A stretch of 64,000 nucleotides of DNA from Enterococcus phoeniculicola ATCC BAA-412. GTDB taxonomy: Bacteria > Bacillota > Bacilli > Lactobacillales > Enterococcaceae. The stretch spans positions 806,001-870,000 of the forward strand of contig NZ_ASWE01000002.1 of assembly GCF_000407505.1 (NCBI RefSeq), written 5' to 3'. The notes under the pieces were generated by a model. The model searched no databases and was not told where the DNA came from. It saw nothing but the letters and a program-made list of their open reading frames with translations. Positions 1 to 9,007 of the stretch are shown piece by piece. A program made the translations under genes and the position numbers. Positions within the stretch are counted from its first letter, which is position 1; the number at the start of each line of letters is the position of its first letter.

Positions 1-722
1 TATCCTTTCACTTGTTTGTTAAAGGCTAAGACAGTATTAATGGTTACAACACTCGTGTTTGAAAGAAAATCACCAATATGTTGCTTTTTCCCACTAAAAA
101 TAGTGGGTAGGTAGCCTATCATTAACAATGGATATTTCAATATAAATCTGCAGGCTCCCTCGCGAATGAGCACCGTTTGCCAACTAAGCTTCTCTTCGTC
201 AAAACTAATGACTTGAATGCCAAAAATCATTTTTCCGATAGTCTGTCCATTAGTTAATTTTGTAACTAAAATAAAATAGGCTAGATAAATCAGTAAACTC
301 ACTAATGCATAGATACTCCAAAAGTAGCTATCTTTTGTCCATCCGGCAACTGAAAAAATGGAACCTATTGAAATAGAAGTAATCGCCTGAATGCACAAAA
401 TATCGATGATAAAAGCAAATCCTCTAATCCAAAATCCTGCAAAAAAGTAAGCGGGGAAATCATGAACCTTAGGTATCCTCTTTTCTTCTTCAAATGAGTG
501 CCAAGCTTCTTGCTTTTGCTTCACTTCTTCTTCTGAATAAGTTGTTTTATTTCGCTCTTCAATAAGCTGATTATAGAACGCTTGATTTGGACCGACTTGA
601 GGCTCTAACGGTTTCTCAGCTTGTGGAGTCGTTTCTTTTTTTGTTGTACCAGTTAGTGTATTGTTTTTCTCATCAGTTGAGGTTAGTTGAACAGACGGCT
701 CTTTTTGATTTTCATCACTCAT
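1..722 (-). CDS. RDD-family membrane protein (SppI/YteJ-like), 3' end at or just past window edge
   Basis: About 240 residues are visible from the ATG at 722. The last two bases of the window (position 2 then 1 on the minus strand) read TA, so the stop may fall exactly on the edge. A charged, low-complexity N-terminus of about 85 residues leads into an RDD domain: an RGFAFIID segment with the family Arg and Asp, three or four hydrophobic helices, and an NGQTIGKMIFGIQV segment. It begins 1 bp after the sppA stop, and its SD (GGAGGTG) lies inside the sppA end, so the two are co-translated. In Bacillus subtilis the gene after sppA encodes SppI (YteJ), an RDD protein that binds and inhibits SppA. 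The same role here is inferred from gene order and domain. Confidence 0.8.
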   Translation of the reverse strand, partial: MSDENQKEPSVQLTSTDEKNNTLTGTTKKETTPQAEKPLEPQVGPNQAFYNQLIEERNKTTYSEEEVKQKQEAWHSFEEEKRIPKVHDFPAYFFAGFWIRGFAFIIDILCIQAITSISIGSIFSVAGWTKDSYFWSIYALVSLLIYLAYFILVTKLTNGQTIGKMIFGIQVISFDEEKLSWQTVLIREGACRFILKYPLLMIGYLPTIFSGKKQHIGDFLSNTSVVTINTVLAFNKQVKG

Positions 723-723
723 C

Positions 724-1752
724 TTATTCACCTCCGTAATAGTACATAGCTTTCGGTGCCTCAGAGGTACCTATACTTTTAAGTAACGCTTGAACCTGAC
801 TACTTTCAGAAGGCTGCAGTCCTTGAATTTGAGCAAGCTTTGCACCTAACCACGTGCTGGCAAACCCAGAGCTCTTCACGCTGTATTGTACATATTGAGC
901 ATCTTCTAATCCATAATCTTTTCTTAACGCTTTAAGCGCTTCATCAGGAAAGCCGATTTCATCAATAAGCCCTGCATCTAATGCTTGTTGTCCGTCATAA
1001 ATTCGACCATCAGCAATTTTTTTTACTTCCTCTTCGCTCATTTTTCTGCCTTCTGAAACAACACCTACAAAACGATTATATGCACTATCAATGTAGGCTT
1101 GAAGTACTTCTTCTTCTTCTTTTGTTTCAGGTCTTGTTCCAGAGCCCATATCTTTTAATGCGCCACTTTTCACCGTTGCATCCTCGACACCTAATTTTTC
1201 AAGCAGACCAGAATAATTCAAGCTAGACATAATTACACCGATTGATCCTGTTACAGTCTCTTGCGTTGCAAAAATTTTATCTGCGTGTGCTGAAATATAA
1301 TAACCGCCACTGGCAGCCATATTCTTCATACTGACGTAGATAGGAATTTTATTGTCCTGCTGTAGCTCTTGCAAAGCACGTGCTAATTCGGCACTTTCGT
1401 AGACTCCTCCTCCTGGTGTATTCACTTCAAGAAGTACGGCTTTAACGCTTGGGGATTTTTTGATTGCTTGGATTTGATCAAGCAACTCTTCATGGTTATA
1501 GGTTTCTGTAGAAAATAATCCGCCACTTCCACCTGTTATTGTTCCTTCTACTTGGATTTTTGCAATTTTGTCAGAAGAGCTTCCATCTTCCAGAACAGTT
1601 TCTGACAATTGGTTTGATCCATATAATAAAGTATTTATTGAAGACAATTCATCTGTCTCTTTTGTTTCTTTTTTTGTAAGTCCCGCAGTAATCCCTGAGA
1701 AAATAAATAATGCGACAGCAATTCCGACGGCTACCCAACGTTTGGCATTCAT
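724..1752 (-). CDS. sppA: Signal peptide peptidase SppA (family S49)
   Basis: This is a membrane-anchored serine protease that cleaves remnant signal peptides and, in Bacillus, contributes to resistance against cationic peptides. The 342-residue length matches the short Gram-positive form. There is one N-terminal membrane helix (about 7-27) and then the S49 domain. The catalytic Ser is in MAASGGYY (Ser148) and the general-base Lys in SGALKDMGS (Lys200), matching the Ser/Lys dyad of B. subtilis SppA. The ATG at 1752 has a strong SD (GGGAGGAG). The RDD gene follows almost without a gap. A small unknown gene ends 12 bp upstream, so the three probably form one transcript. Confidence 0.93.
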   Translation of the reverse strand: MNAKRWVAVGIAVALFIFSGITAGLTKKETKETDELSSINTLLYGSNQLSETVLEDGSSSDKIAKIQVEGTITGGSGGLFSTETYNHEELLDQIQAIKKSPSVKAVLLEVNTPGGGVYESAELARALQELQQDNKIPIYVSMKNMAASGGYYISAHADKIFATQETVTGSIGVIMSSLNYSGLLEKLGVEDATVKSGALKDMGSGTRPETKEEEEVLQAYIDSAYNRFVGVVSEGRKMSEEEVKKIADGRIYDGQQALDAGLIDEIGFPDEALKALRKDYGLEDAQYVQYSVKSSGFASTWLGAKLAQIQGLQPSESSQVQALLKSIGTSEAPKAMYYYGGE

Positions 1753-1764
1753 CTGTACTCCTCC

Positions 1765-2055
1765 CTAATATAAATTACGCAAAACAACGATGGTTTCACT
1801 CTCACCAGTTGCATGCGTTTTTTCTGCTTTTTCTTCTAAGGAATAACCGAGGAAAATTTCTTTAGTCAGCTCATCCTGTACTTTAAATTGCTTTGCTTGT
1901 TCAGCTGTTAAGGCATCTGGCGCAACTTCTTGTAAGCTGTCCCAACCAGTATCTAAAAATACTTTTGTATCATCTGAGATATTAGCATTTGCTTCCAGTG
2001 TTTGAATTGCTTGCTTTAACTCTTTAATTGTCATTACCTTAATCTCTGTTTCCAT
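1765..2055 (-). CDS. Small conserved-looking protein of unknown function, 96 aa
   Basis: I do not recognise the family. The protein is acidic, soluble and mostly helical in appearance, with no signal peptide, Cys pair or membrane segment. The ATG at 2055 has a near-perfect SD (GAGGAGGATG). A second in-frame Met lies eight codons in (MTIKELKQ) but has no comparable SD. A minus-strand promoter fits just upstream (TCGACA at 2107-2112, 18-bp spacer, TACAAT at 2083-2088). It is the first gene before sppA, with a 12-bp gap. Whether it acts in the SppA pathway or is only a neighbour cannot be told from sequence. Confidence 0.7.
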   Translation of the reverse strand: METEIKVMTIKELKQAIQTLEANANISDDTKVFLDTGWDSLQEVAPDALTAEQAKQFKVQDELTKEIFLGYSLEEKAEKTHATGESETIVVLRNLY

Positions 2056-2082
2056 TTGTTCATCCTCCTCACAGATAGATTT

Positions 2083-2112
2083 ATTGTACCAAAATTTTCC
2101 TTTTTCTGTCGA
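2083..2112 (-). promoter_or_regulatory. Sigma-A promoter for the small gene-sppA transcript
   Basis: On the minus strand TCGACA (2107-2112) is separated by 18 bp from TACAAT (2083-2088), about 28 bp before the start at 2055. Each box is one base from consensus. Confidence 0.55.
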
Positions 2113-2207
2113 CTTTCTTTTTGGTCTGTTGGTAATGGAAAGAAGCTGTTCATTCCTCTAGGCACTTGCAATCTCAATTGTAACATCTATACCAATTTAT
2201 TTTTATG

Positions 2208-2236
2208 TTGACAAATAATTATATTAACGCTATGAT
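2208..2236 (+). promoter_or_regulatory. Strong sigma-A promoter of glmS
   Basis: TTGACA (2208-2213), a 17-bp spacer, then TATGAT (2231-2236). The expected RNA starts near 2243 and carries the whole glmS ribozyme leader. Confidence 0.85.
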
Positions 2237-2287
2237 TTTACTTGTTTCCGAAAGAATATTAAAGGAGGATTTAAATATACCAATTGG

Positions 2288-2450
2288 ATAGCGCCTGGTC
2301 TGGTTTTCAGACGACGAGGAAAGAGTTTATCGAATCATTCGGCGGATGACTCTAGGGTCTGCACTCTATAGATAAATAAAAAAACGAATGGAGACATTCC
2401 AACAAAGTATTTATCAAGCAGCGGAAACATATAATGGACAGAAGGTAGGA
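2288..2450 (+). ncRNA. glmS self-cleaving ribozyme / riboswitch
   Basis: The leader of glmS carries the conserved core of the glucosamine-6-phosphate-activated ribozyme. The cleavage-site motif ATAGCGCC lies at 2288-2295, with cleavage expected between A2290 and G2291. A P2-like GACGAGG segment and the TTTATCGAA...TTCGGCGGATGACTC core follow (about 2325-2352). A long P4-like stem pairs GATAAATA (2371-2378) with TATTTATC (2408-2415) and encloses a small GAATG/CATTC hairpin. GlcN6P binding cleaves the mRNA and lowers GlmS synthesis. The 3' boundary is approximate. An SD-like AAAGGAGG at about 2260-2268 lies upstream of the cut and has no convincing gene behind it. Confidence 0.92.
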
Positions 2451-2460
2451 AAAAATCATT

Positions 2461-4269
2461 ATGTGTGGAATTGTAGGAATTGTAGGAAAGCCAAATGCGA
2501 CAGAGATTATCATTAAAGGACTAGAAAAATTAGAATATCGCGGGTATGATTCAGCAGGTTTATTTGTTGCTAATCGAACATCAGGATCATTAGTCAAGGC
2601 ACAGGGACGAATAAAAAATCTCTCTGATAAATTAACCCCTGATGTAACAGGAACGATTGGTATCGGACATACCCGCTGGGCAACCCATGGACAGCCAAGT
2701 GAAGAAAATGCCCATCCCCATACTTCACAGAGTCATCGATTAGTTTTAGTTCATAATGGTGTAATTGAGAATTTTGAAGAATTGAAGTCGAACTTTTTGG
2801 CAGCCGATAAATTTATCGGAGAGACAGATACAGAAATAGTCGTTCATTTAATAGAATTTTTTATGAGTCAAGGGTTAACGACAAAAGAAGCGTTTAAAAA
2901 ATCACTAGAAGAGATTCAGGGATCCTATGCGTTTGCGTTAGTTGATAAAGAAGATCCAGAAACTATTTACGTGGCTAAAAACAAGAGTCCTTTACTTGTA
3001 GGTCTTGGAGATGGTTTCAATGTTATTTGTAGTGATGCAATGGCTATGCTTGAACAAACGAATCGCTTCGTTGAGCTTGTAGATGGCGAAACGGTTGTGG
3101 TAACAGCAGATGAAATCCTCATTGAAGATCAAAAAGGAAATCAGGTATTTCGCGACTCTTATGAAGCACAGCTTGATTTATCAGATATAGAAAAAGGAAC
3201 CTATCCTTATTACATGCTAAAAGAGGTTGATGAGCAACCAGCAGTTATGAGAAAAATTAGTCAAGCCTATCTCTCACAACAAGGGGATTGTCAAATTGAT
3301 GAGGCATTATTAAAAGAAATGAGTAGCAGTGACCGAATCTATATCATTGCTTGCGGAACAAGTAGTCACGCAGGATGGGTTGGAAAAAAAATCATCGAAA
3401 CATTGGCAAATATTCCTGTAGAAATTCATTTATCCAGTGAATTTGGCTATAATATGCCTTTATTATCAGAAAAACCTTTCTTTCTCTTTTTAAGTCAAAG
3501 TGGTGAAACAGCTGATAGTCGACAAGTACTGGTAAAAATTAACGAGTTAACCTATCCTTCTCTAACGATTACAAACGTTGCAGGCTCGACTCTTTCTAGA
3601 GAAGCAACCTATACCCTACTATTACATGCAGGCCCTGAAATTGCTGTTGCTTCTACAAAAGCATATACAGCTCAAATTGCAGTACTTGCTGTTTTGGCAA
3701 AGGCACTTGGGCAACAAAAAAATCGTTTAGTTGCTAAGGAATTCAATCTTGTTCATGAGTTAGGCTTGATTGCAACTAGCATGGAATCAGTCATTAGTGA
3801 AAAAGAGTTGATTCAGCAGCTCGTTACAGCGTATCTGACAGATACAAGAAATGCCTTTTATATTGGACGAGGCGTTGATTACTACGTTTCTATGGAAGCC
3901 GCATTAAAACTAAAAGAAATTTCTTACATTCAAGCTGAGGGATTTGCTGCTGGTGAATTGAAACACGGAACCATCGCTTTAATTGAAGAAGGAACACCTG
4001 TATTAGGGATTATTACAGACGAAATTACAGGATCCCATACACGTGGGAACTTAAAAGAAGTAGAAAGCCGTGGGGCACACACCTTAGTGATCGCAAGTGA
4101 AGGATTGGCAAGACCTACCGATCAATTGATTTTGCCAAATGTTCATCCTCTATTAAGCGCACTTTTAAGTGTTGTTCCAACACAGTTAATCGCGTATTAT
4201 GCAACATTACAGCGAGGGTATGATGTAGATAAACCGAGAAATTTAGCAAAATCAGTTACGGTTGAGTAA
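2461..4269 (+). CDS. glmS: Glutamine--fructose-6-phosphate aminotransferase (isomerizing)
   Basis: This cytosolic enzyme makes glucosamine-6-phosphate from fructose-6-phosphate and glutamine, the entry step to UDP-GlcNAc and peptidoglycan. Its 602 residues comprise an N-terminal class-II glutaminase domain with the nucleophile Cys2 (MCGIVG) and the GHTRWATHG segment, then two SIS isomerase domains (about 285-420 and 455-590) containing CGTSSHAG and SQSGETADS. It ends in the family's AKSVTVE tail. The start at 2461 follows the ribozyme directly; the SD is a weak AGGTAGG. A terminator follows the stop. The transcript is controlled by the ribozyme at 2288-2450. Its product feeds GlmM, encoded just downstream on the opposite strand. 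Confidence 0.97.
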   Translation: MCGIVGIVGKPNATEIIIKGLEKLEYRGYDSAGLFVANRTSGSLVKAQGRIKNLSDKLTPDVTGTIGIGHTRWATHGQPSEENAHPHTSQSHRLVLVHNGVIENFEELKSNFLAADKFIGETDTEIVVHLIEFFMSQGLTTKEAFKKSLEEIQGSYAFALVDKEDPETIYVAKNKSPLLVGLGDGFNVICSDAMAMLEQTNRFVELVDGETVVVTADEILIEDQKGNQVFRDSYEAQLDLSDIEKGTYPYYMLKEVDEQPAVMRKISQAYLSQQGDCQIDEALLKEMSSSDRIYIIACGTSSHAGWVGKKIIETLANIPVEIHLSSEFGYNMPLLSEKPFFLFLSQSGETADSRQVLVKINELTYPSLTITNVAGSTLSREATYTLLLHAGPEIAVASTKAYTAQIAVLAVLAKALGQQKNRLVAKEFNLVHELGLIATSMESVISEKELIQQLVTAYLTDTRNAFYIGRGVDYYVSMEAALKLKEISYIQAEGFAAGELKHGTIALIEEGTPVLGIITDEITGSHTRGNLKEVESRGAHTLVIASEGLARPTDQLILPNVHPLLSALLSVVPTQLIAYYATLQRGYDVDKPRNLAKSVTVE

Positions 4270-4278
4270 ATCGAGAGG

Positions 4279-4314
4279 TGGGCTTAGGACTTATGTCCCA
4301 AGCCCATTTTTTCT
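4279..4314 (+). terminator. Intrinsic terminator of glmS
   Basis: A 12-bp stem (4279-4290 with 4295-4306) and 4-nt loop are followed by a T-rich tract, beginning 10 bp after the glmS stop. Confidence 0.9.
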
Positions 4315-4701
4315 TTGTTTCTGGTTATACGTGCTTAGAATCCTACTTTACTAATAACAGGCTACCCGTAAAAAGAATTATTCCAAAGTTTATGTAAGCA
4401 AAAAAAGGTTGAATAAATATTTTTAGTCTATCTAATCTACAGAGAATTTGTACAATGAACTGTTTAAAAGTTTTACAATAAGCTTTCTAGTGATTGAAAA
4501 CCATGAATGTCTTTGAAACAAAAAAATAGCTGTACAATGTTTGAGGTGGATGAAAAAATTTGTCTGCTTCTATTTTTTCAGGAAAAATAGAAACATAATT
4601 TTACTTAGTTTTGAAGCGAAACAACTACGCAACGAAAACCAACTAGCTTTCGTTGCGTAGAGGCACCTAATTTTATTCATTCACATTACTTGACTTAGAG
4701 C
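4315..4701. other. Non-coding gap with a 13-bp perfect inverted repeat (4625-4660)
   Basis: I see no gene. The stretch holds an A/T-rich hairpin (TTCTATTTTT at 4568-4577 with AAAAATAGAA at 4583-4592). It also holds a perfect 13-bp inverted repeat, CTACGCAACGAAA (4625-4637) and its complement (4648-4660), with a 10-nt spacer. Neither arm is followed by a clean T run, so this second hairpin is not an obvious terminator. Confidence 0.6.
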
Positions 4702-4740
4702 AAAAAAAACAGAACCAAGAGATTTTTCTCTTGATTCTGG
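4702..4740 (-). terminator. Intrinsic terminator of the cdaA-cdaR-glmM operon
   Basis: On the minus strand a 12-bp stem (about 4729-4740 with 4710-4721, one G-T pair) is followed by eight T residues. It lies about 60 bp after the glmM stop. Confidence 0.88.
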
Positions 4741-4798
4741 GTTACTTTCCATTCATGAATGTTTGACAAAATATTTAAAAAAACGAGAAGTCTCTCTG

Positions 4799-6154
4799 TT
4801 ATTCTGCACCAATTTCTTTACGTACAACCTCTGCAATCTTTTCTACATAATACGCTACTTTTTCATGCGTTGGTGCTTCTGCCATCACACGTAATAGGGG
4901 TTCTGTTCCTGAAGGACGAACTAAAATTCGACCTTCGCCATTCATTTCTTTTTCGGCTTCTTCTACAACTGCTTTAATTGCAGGAACCTCCATTGCGCCA
5001 TTTTTATCTGTCACGCGGATATTTACTAATTTTTGCGGATAAATAGTTACTTCTCCTGCTAATTCGGAGAGTTTCTTACCTGTTTGTTTCATAATATGAA
5101 GCAACTGAATCCCAGAAAGCATACCATCGCCAGTAGTATTAAAATCTAAAAATACCATATGACCTGATTGTTCGCCGCCAAAATTATAATCATTTTTTCG
5201 CATTTCTTCCACAACATAACGGTCACCAACTTGTGTAATGACATCCTTCAAACCAATTTCTTTAACTGCCTTGTGGAAGCCCAAATTACTCATCACAGTT
5301 GTTACAATTGTGTCTTTCTTTAAACGATTTTTTTCTGCTAAGAATTTTGCACAGATAAACATGATTTTGTCGCCATCAACAATATTTCCAAGCTCATCGA
5401 CTGCAATGATACGATCACCATCGCCATCGAAGGCTAAACCTGCATCTGCCCCTTTTTCAACAACCATTTCTGCTAATTTTTCAGGATGTGTTGATCCAAC
5501 ACCATCATTAATGTTTAATCCATTAGGTTTTGTACCCATCGTGTAAAAATCAGTTTCCAAGTCTGCAAATAAACGATTTACTGAAGTTGCTGTTGCTCCA
5601 TTTGCAGCATCGATACAAACAGTTAAACCAGACAAATCTCCAGTGATTGTTTGAACTAAAAATTGAGAGTATTTTAATAACCCTTCTGGAAATTCTTCAA
5701 CAGTACCTAAACCTTCAGCTGAAGGTCTTGGTAAATCATCCACCTCAGCATCAAGCAAAGCTTCAATTTCTAGCTCTTGGCTGTCGACTAATTTAAAACC
5801 ATCCGCTCCAAAGAATTTGATTCCATTATCCTCAGCAGGATTATGAGAAGCAGAAATCATTACGCCGGCTGAAGCTTTTTGTAATCTTGTTAGGTAAGCA
5901 ACACCCGGTGTAGAAATAACACCAAGCTGGAAAACTTCAATACCGACAGACAGCAGACCAGCAATTAGTGCTTCTTCTAACATTTGTCCAGAAATACGTG
6001 TATCTCTTCCTACAAGAACACGAGGTCTTTTTTCGCCTGTTTCATGTTGGCTGAGGACATAGCCTCCACAGCGTCCTAATTTAAATGCTAATTCAGGTGT
6101 CAGCTCTTTATTGGCTACGCCGCGCACACCATCAGTTCCAAAATATTTCCCCAT
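4799..6154 (-). CDS. glmM: Phosphoglucosamine mutase
   Basis: Converts glucosamine-6-phosphate to glucosamine-1-phosphate, the second dedicated step to UDP-GlcNAc. The start is the ATG at 6154 (MGKYFGTDG), with SD AGGAGA nine bases upstream; an in-frame TTG at 6160 lies too close to that SD. This gives 451 residues, the usual family length. Visible motifs are the phosphoserine loop ISASHNP (Ser103), the metal-binding DGDGDR, and the C-terminal phosphate-binding RPSGTEP. It is third in the cdaA-cdaR-glmM operon, 26 bp after cdaR. In several Firmicutes GlmM binds CdaA directly and lowers c-di-AMP synthesis, so the operon ties cell-wall precursor supply to c-di-AMP. Confidence 0.97.
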   Translation of the reverse strand: MGKYFGTDGVRGVANKELTPELAFKLGRCGGYVLSQHETGEKRPRVLVGRDTRISGQMLEEALIAGLLSVGIEVFQLGVISTPGVAYLTRLQKASAGVMISASHNPAEDNGIKFFGADGFKLVDSQELEIEALLDAEVDDLPRPSAEGLGTVEEFPEGLLKYSQFLVQTITGDLSGLTVCIDAANGATATSVNRLFADLETDFYTMGTKPNGLNINDGVGSTHPEKLAEMVVEKGADAGLAFDGDGDRIIAVDELGNIVDGDKIMFICAKFLAEKNRLKKDTIVTTVMSNLGFHKAVKEIGLKDVITQVGDRYVVEEMRKNDYNFGGEQSGHMVFLDFNTTGDGMLSGIQLLHIMKQTGKKLSELAGEVTIYPQKLVNIRVTDKNGAMEVPAIKAVVEEAEKEMNGEGRILVRPSGTEPLLRVMAEAPTHEKVAYYVEKIAEVVRKEIGAE

Positions 6155-6180
6155 AATCAATTTCTCTCCTTAATTTCGTC

Positions 6181-7296
6181 CTAGTTTGTTCCGTCAGTCT
6201 TTTCTACTTTATCCTCAGTTTCATCGGTTTTTTCTGTATTTTCTGTGTTTTTTGATGAGGTTGTTGTTTGCTTTTCCTCTTCAGATTCGGTGGATGTTTC
6301 GGATGTCACTTTTGTTTCGGTTGTGTCAAGTGTACTTGATTCGTTTTCATAAACTGGTACAATATCTACTTCAACAGATTTCGGTGAAATAGACAGACCA
6401 GAGTCAATTGGAATATCAATTGTCTTTTTCGTTGCTTTTGAAACACCTGATACATCTACTGGTATTTCAATACTCGACAAGCCATCTAATTTTTCTTGAG
6501 CACCTGAAATAGTAGCTAAAGTTTGGTTCAGTGTCAAGTTATAATAGGCAATTCCCTTTTCCAAATTTCCTGTCTGTTGCGGGTACAAGCTCACCACTTT
6601 TTGCGGTGCTACGACTTCTACATCAATCGTCACCTTATCAGGAGTAGATTGGATACTTAATGGCTCTCCTGCACTATTCAATGCCTGAATAGCGGCTTTT
6701 TCGCTGAAATCAGATTTTGCTACTTTAGAAGGATCAACCGTTGCAACTACACGTTTAATTTCCTTCAAGGTTTGATCACCCGTTGTAATTTGTACTTCTT
6801 TTGGCGAGACAGTGACATCTCCCAATGTAAATCCTTCTCCAGTATTTGATGAGGAAACCACAGGATCTACTTCAAACGTCTTTGTTACTTTTTTCTCAAT
6901 AGTAACTGTGATTGTTCCAGGATCAATACTAGCAGAAACTGCACTACTTAAATTTTGCATCCGAAGACGAACTTCATGTGTTCCCTCTTTTAAGTCAGAC
7001 AAGTCTGCTACCACGCTAAAACTACGAGTGTCTTCATTTAATTCTGCATTCAGCTGAATCTTGTTTGCACTGCTTAGCTTGACTGTTACATTATTTTCAA
7101 AACCATGAATGTAATATTTTTCTGAATCATAGATTGGTTTTATTGCTACATTTGTTGCTGTTTCACTGTATCCTTCACTCCCTGTCGTCGAAGTAGAAGA
7201 AAGATTTTTTCCGTTTACATTAAAGAATAAAAGCAAACTAAACAACAATGCTAAAACAGCATAAAACACATTACTTTTTTTCATTTTCGTATCCAC
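6181..7296 (-). CDS. cdaR: CdaA regulatory protein CdaR (YbbR-domain)
   Basis: 371 residues: one N-terminal membrane helix (about 9-27), then YbbR repeats outside the membrane (about 50-310), ending in a Ser/Thr/Glu-rich low-complexity tail (about 320-371). CdaR binds the diadenylate cyclase CdaA and modulates c-di-AMP production. The start is a GTG at 7296 whose G is shared with the TAG stop of cdaA (TAGTG), which implies translational coupling. A later in-frame ATG at 7284 is possible but lies further from the GGGGG SD. The acidic tail is longer than the YbbR core needs and may be a cell-wall spacer. This last point is inference. Confidence 0.92.
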   Translation of the reverse strand: MDTKMKKSNVFYAVLALLFSLLLFFNVNGKNLSSTSTTGSEGYSETATNVAIKPIYDSEKYYIHGFENNVTVKLSSANKIQLNAELNEDTRSFSVVADLSDLKEGTHEVRLRMQNLSSAVSASIDPGTITVTIEKKVTKTFEVDPVVSSSNTGEGFTLGDVTVSPKEVQITTGDQTLKEIKRVVATVDPSKVAKSDFSEKAAIQALNSAGEPLSIQSTPDKVTIDVEVVAPQKVVSLYPQQTGNLEKGIAYYNLTLNQTLATISGAQEKLDGLSSIEIPVDVSGVSKATKKTIDIPIDSGLSISPKSVEVDIVPVYENESSTLDTTETKVTSETSTESEEEKQTTTSSKNTENTEKTDETEDKVEKTDGTN

Positions 7297-8177
7297 TATT
7301 TATCCCCCTTGCTCATACCATCAAGGAAAGATTGCAGAAGATTTTTTTTCTCTTTTTCATCTTCTGTTGGAGCTAATTCTCGTTTTAAAATTTCCAAATA
7401 TTCTTCTTGTGTCAACGCAGGGATTAATTCATTATTCAATGTGATACTTACATCCCCTGTTTCCTCTGAGACAATAATCGTAACTGCGTCACTTACTTCA
7501 CTGACACCCACAGCTGCACGGTGTCTTGTCCCATACTCTTTTGGAATCAGCATACTTTCCGACAATGGCAAATAGGCACAGGCAACTGCAATTTTTCCAT
7601 TTTTCACAATAACCGCACCATCGTGTAGCGGCGTATTTGGAATAAAGATATTGATTAGTAATTCTCCTGTAATATCTGCATCAAGCGCAATCCCAGTTTC
7701 TATATATTCATCCAACCCTGTATTTCGTTGAATTGTGATTAATGCGCCGATTTTTCTTCGAGACATATACTGGATTGCTTTGTCAAAAGATAAAATCATT
7801 CGCTCATCTTCGCGTTGCCCTTTTTTAGGTGGTTTGAAGAAAGAGCTTCTCCCTAAGTGCTCCAGTCCGCGACGAACTTCTGGTTGAAAAATGACAATCG
7901 TTGCGATTACCCCATAAGTAATTACCTGACTCATCAGCCATGATAAGGTATGCAAACCAATGACATCCGCAAGAATTTGAATCAGAATAAACATAGCAAC
8001 GCCCTTTAAAAGTTGAACGGCTTTTGTTCCTCTGACTAATTGAATTAATTTATAAACTAAGAACCAGACAACCAGAATATCTAAAATGTTTATAAAAAAA
8101 TTAGCTGAAAACAGGCTTCCGGTAAAAATCTGTTTCCAATACTCGAGATTGAGTAATTCTCCTAATTGAAATGACAT
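7296..8177 (-). CDS. cdaA: Diadenylate cyclase CdaA (c-di-AMP synthase)
   Basis: Makes cyclic di-AMP from two ATP at the membrane; c-di-AMP controls potassium and osmolyte transport and is essential in many Firmicutes. Its 293 residues include three N-terminal hydrophobic helices (within about 25-98) followed by the DAC domain. The catalytic DGA motif is at 186-188 and RHR at 218-220, both intact. It is the first gene of cdaA-cdaR-glmM and overlaps cdaR by one base. An extended -10 element lies about 37 bp upstream. Confidence 0.96.
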   Translation of the reverse strand: MSFQLGELLNLEYWKQIFTGSLFSANFFINILDILVVWFLVYKLIQLVRGTKAVQLLKGVAMFILIQILADVIGLHTLSWLMSQVITYGVIATIVIFQPEVRRGLEHLGRSSFFKPPKKGQREDERMILSFDKAIQYMSRRKIGALITIQRNTGLDEYIETGIALDADITGELLINIFIPNTPLHDGAVIVKNGKIAVACAYLPLSESMLIPKEYGTRHRAAVGVSEVSDAVTIIVSEETGDVSITLNNELIPALTQEEYLEILKRELAPTEDEKEKKNLLQSFLDGMSKGDK

Positions 8178-8213
8178 AGACAGCCTCTCTTCTCTATTTG
8201 AGATTTCTTAAAT

Positions 8214-8222
8214 AGTATAGCA
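8214..8222 (-). promoter_or_regulatory. Extended -10 promoter of cdaA
   Basis: The minus strand reads TGCTATACT (TG, one base, TATACT). The -35 region is weak, as is usual for extended -10 promoters. Confidence 0.5.
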
Positions 8223-8347
8223 TAGCTTTGATTAGCTTAACATTAAGATAGACCAAATTTTCCCTTAATTTAGGAAAACTTTCTGTAAACTATAGAATTT
8301 CTTTTAAAATATGAAGGCGTAACTTCATGTTTTGGAGGATATTGATT

Positions 8348-8960
8348 ATGAATTATTATAAAGTAGAATTCAAAGTGAAGATAGTACAAGACTACTTAGA
8401 AGCTCCTCCGTGTGAACGAGCCTTAGCAAAAAAAATAAGGTAGAGTGTTTTTTCAGCTCGATTCTAAAGCAGAAACTCTTTACAGATATTTTAGAACGCC
8501 ACTATAATGAGCGGAATTCTGAGGGAATACCTATCAGCTCCCTTATTCATTTTTAGACGGGGAAATTATTCCCTATTAATTTTAGCAAAAACGCTACACT
8601 GGATTGCTTGTTCTCCTCTAAATAAGTGATTGAAGCAAGCGATGAATCAAACAATCGAGTAATCCTTTAATTCAATCAAGGTTGATATTACCAAAAAATC
8701 AGTAGTATGTCAGAGAATTAAGAAAGACAAGAATAGTCCAAAGCATGCCTCAAAAAGGAAACTGTTTAGACAACGCTTTAATGAAAATTTCTTTGGATTA
8801 ATAAGATAAAAGATGTATTACGTCCACTGTTTTTCTACTCTTTAAGAATTAAGACAAGCTGTTACAACATCTATCCATTATTATAATCATCACTGCATAA
8901 AAACAAAATTGACTGGTATGAGTCCGATTAATATCGAATTCATACCAGCCAGTTGGTTAA
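8348..8960 (+). pseudogene. Eroded IS3-family (IS150-like) transposase orfAB
   Basis: The ATG at 8348 has an SD (GGAGG) and opens with a typical IS3 OrfA N-terminus (MNYYKVEFKVKIVQDYLE...ALAKK), which stops after about 30 codons. Downstream, in shifted frames, are OrfB pieces: a QSMPQKGNCLDNALM segment near 8735-8785, HYYNHHCIKTKLTGMSP near 8875-8925, and a short tail. In intact IS3 elements these surround the last catalytic residues of the DDE domain. Several stops and frameshifts separate them, so no functional transposase is made. No clean terminal inverted repeats remain. Confidence 0.8.
8911..8948 (-). terminator. Hairpin downstream of nifJ, probable terminator
   Basis: A perfect 9-bp stem (8913-8921 with 8940-8948) encloses a second 4-bp stem (8925-8928 with 8933-8936). 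On the minus strand it is followed by an A/T-rich tract containing TTTTGTTTTT. It lies 60 bp past the nifJ stop and overlaps the end of the IS3 remnant, so nifJ may use an IS-derived terminator. Confidence 0.55.
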
Positions 8961-9007
8961 TTAATTTGCGTACAACTTTTAAGTCGAGCCTCATTATTGT
9001 TAGAGCA

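Noticed and set aside
2352-2597. 81-residue minus-strand frame over the glmS ribozyme
   Set aside because: Overlaps both the ribozyme and the glmS N-terminus; no SD.
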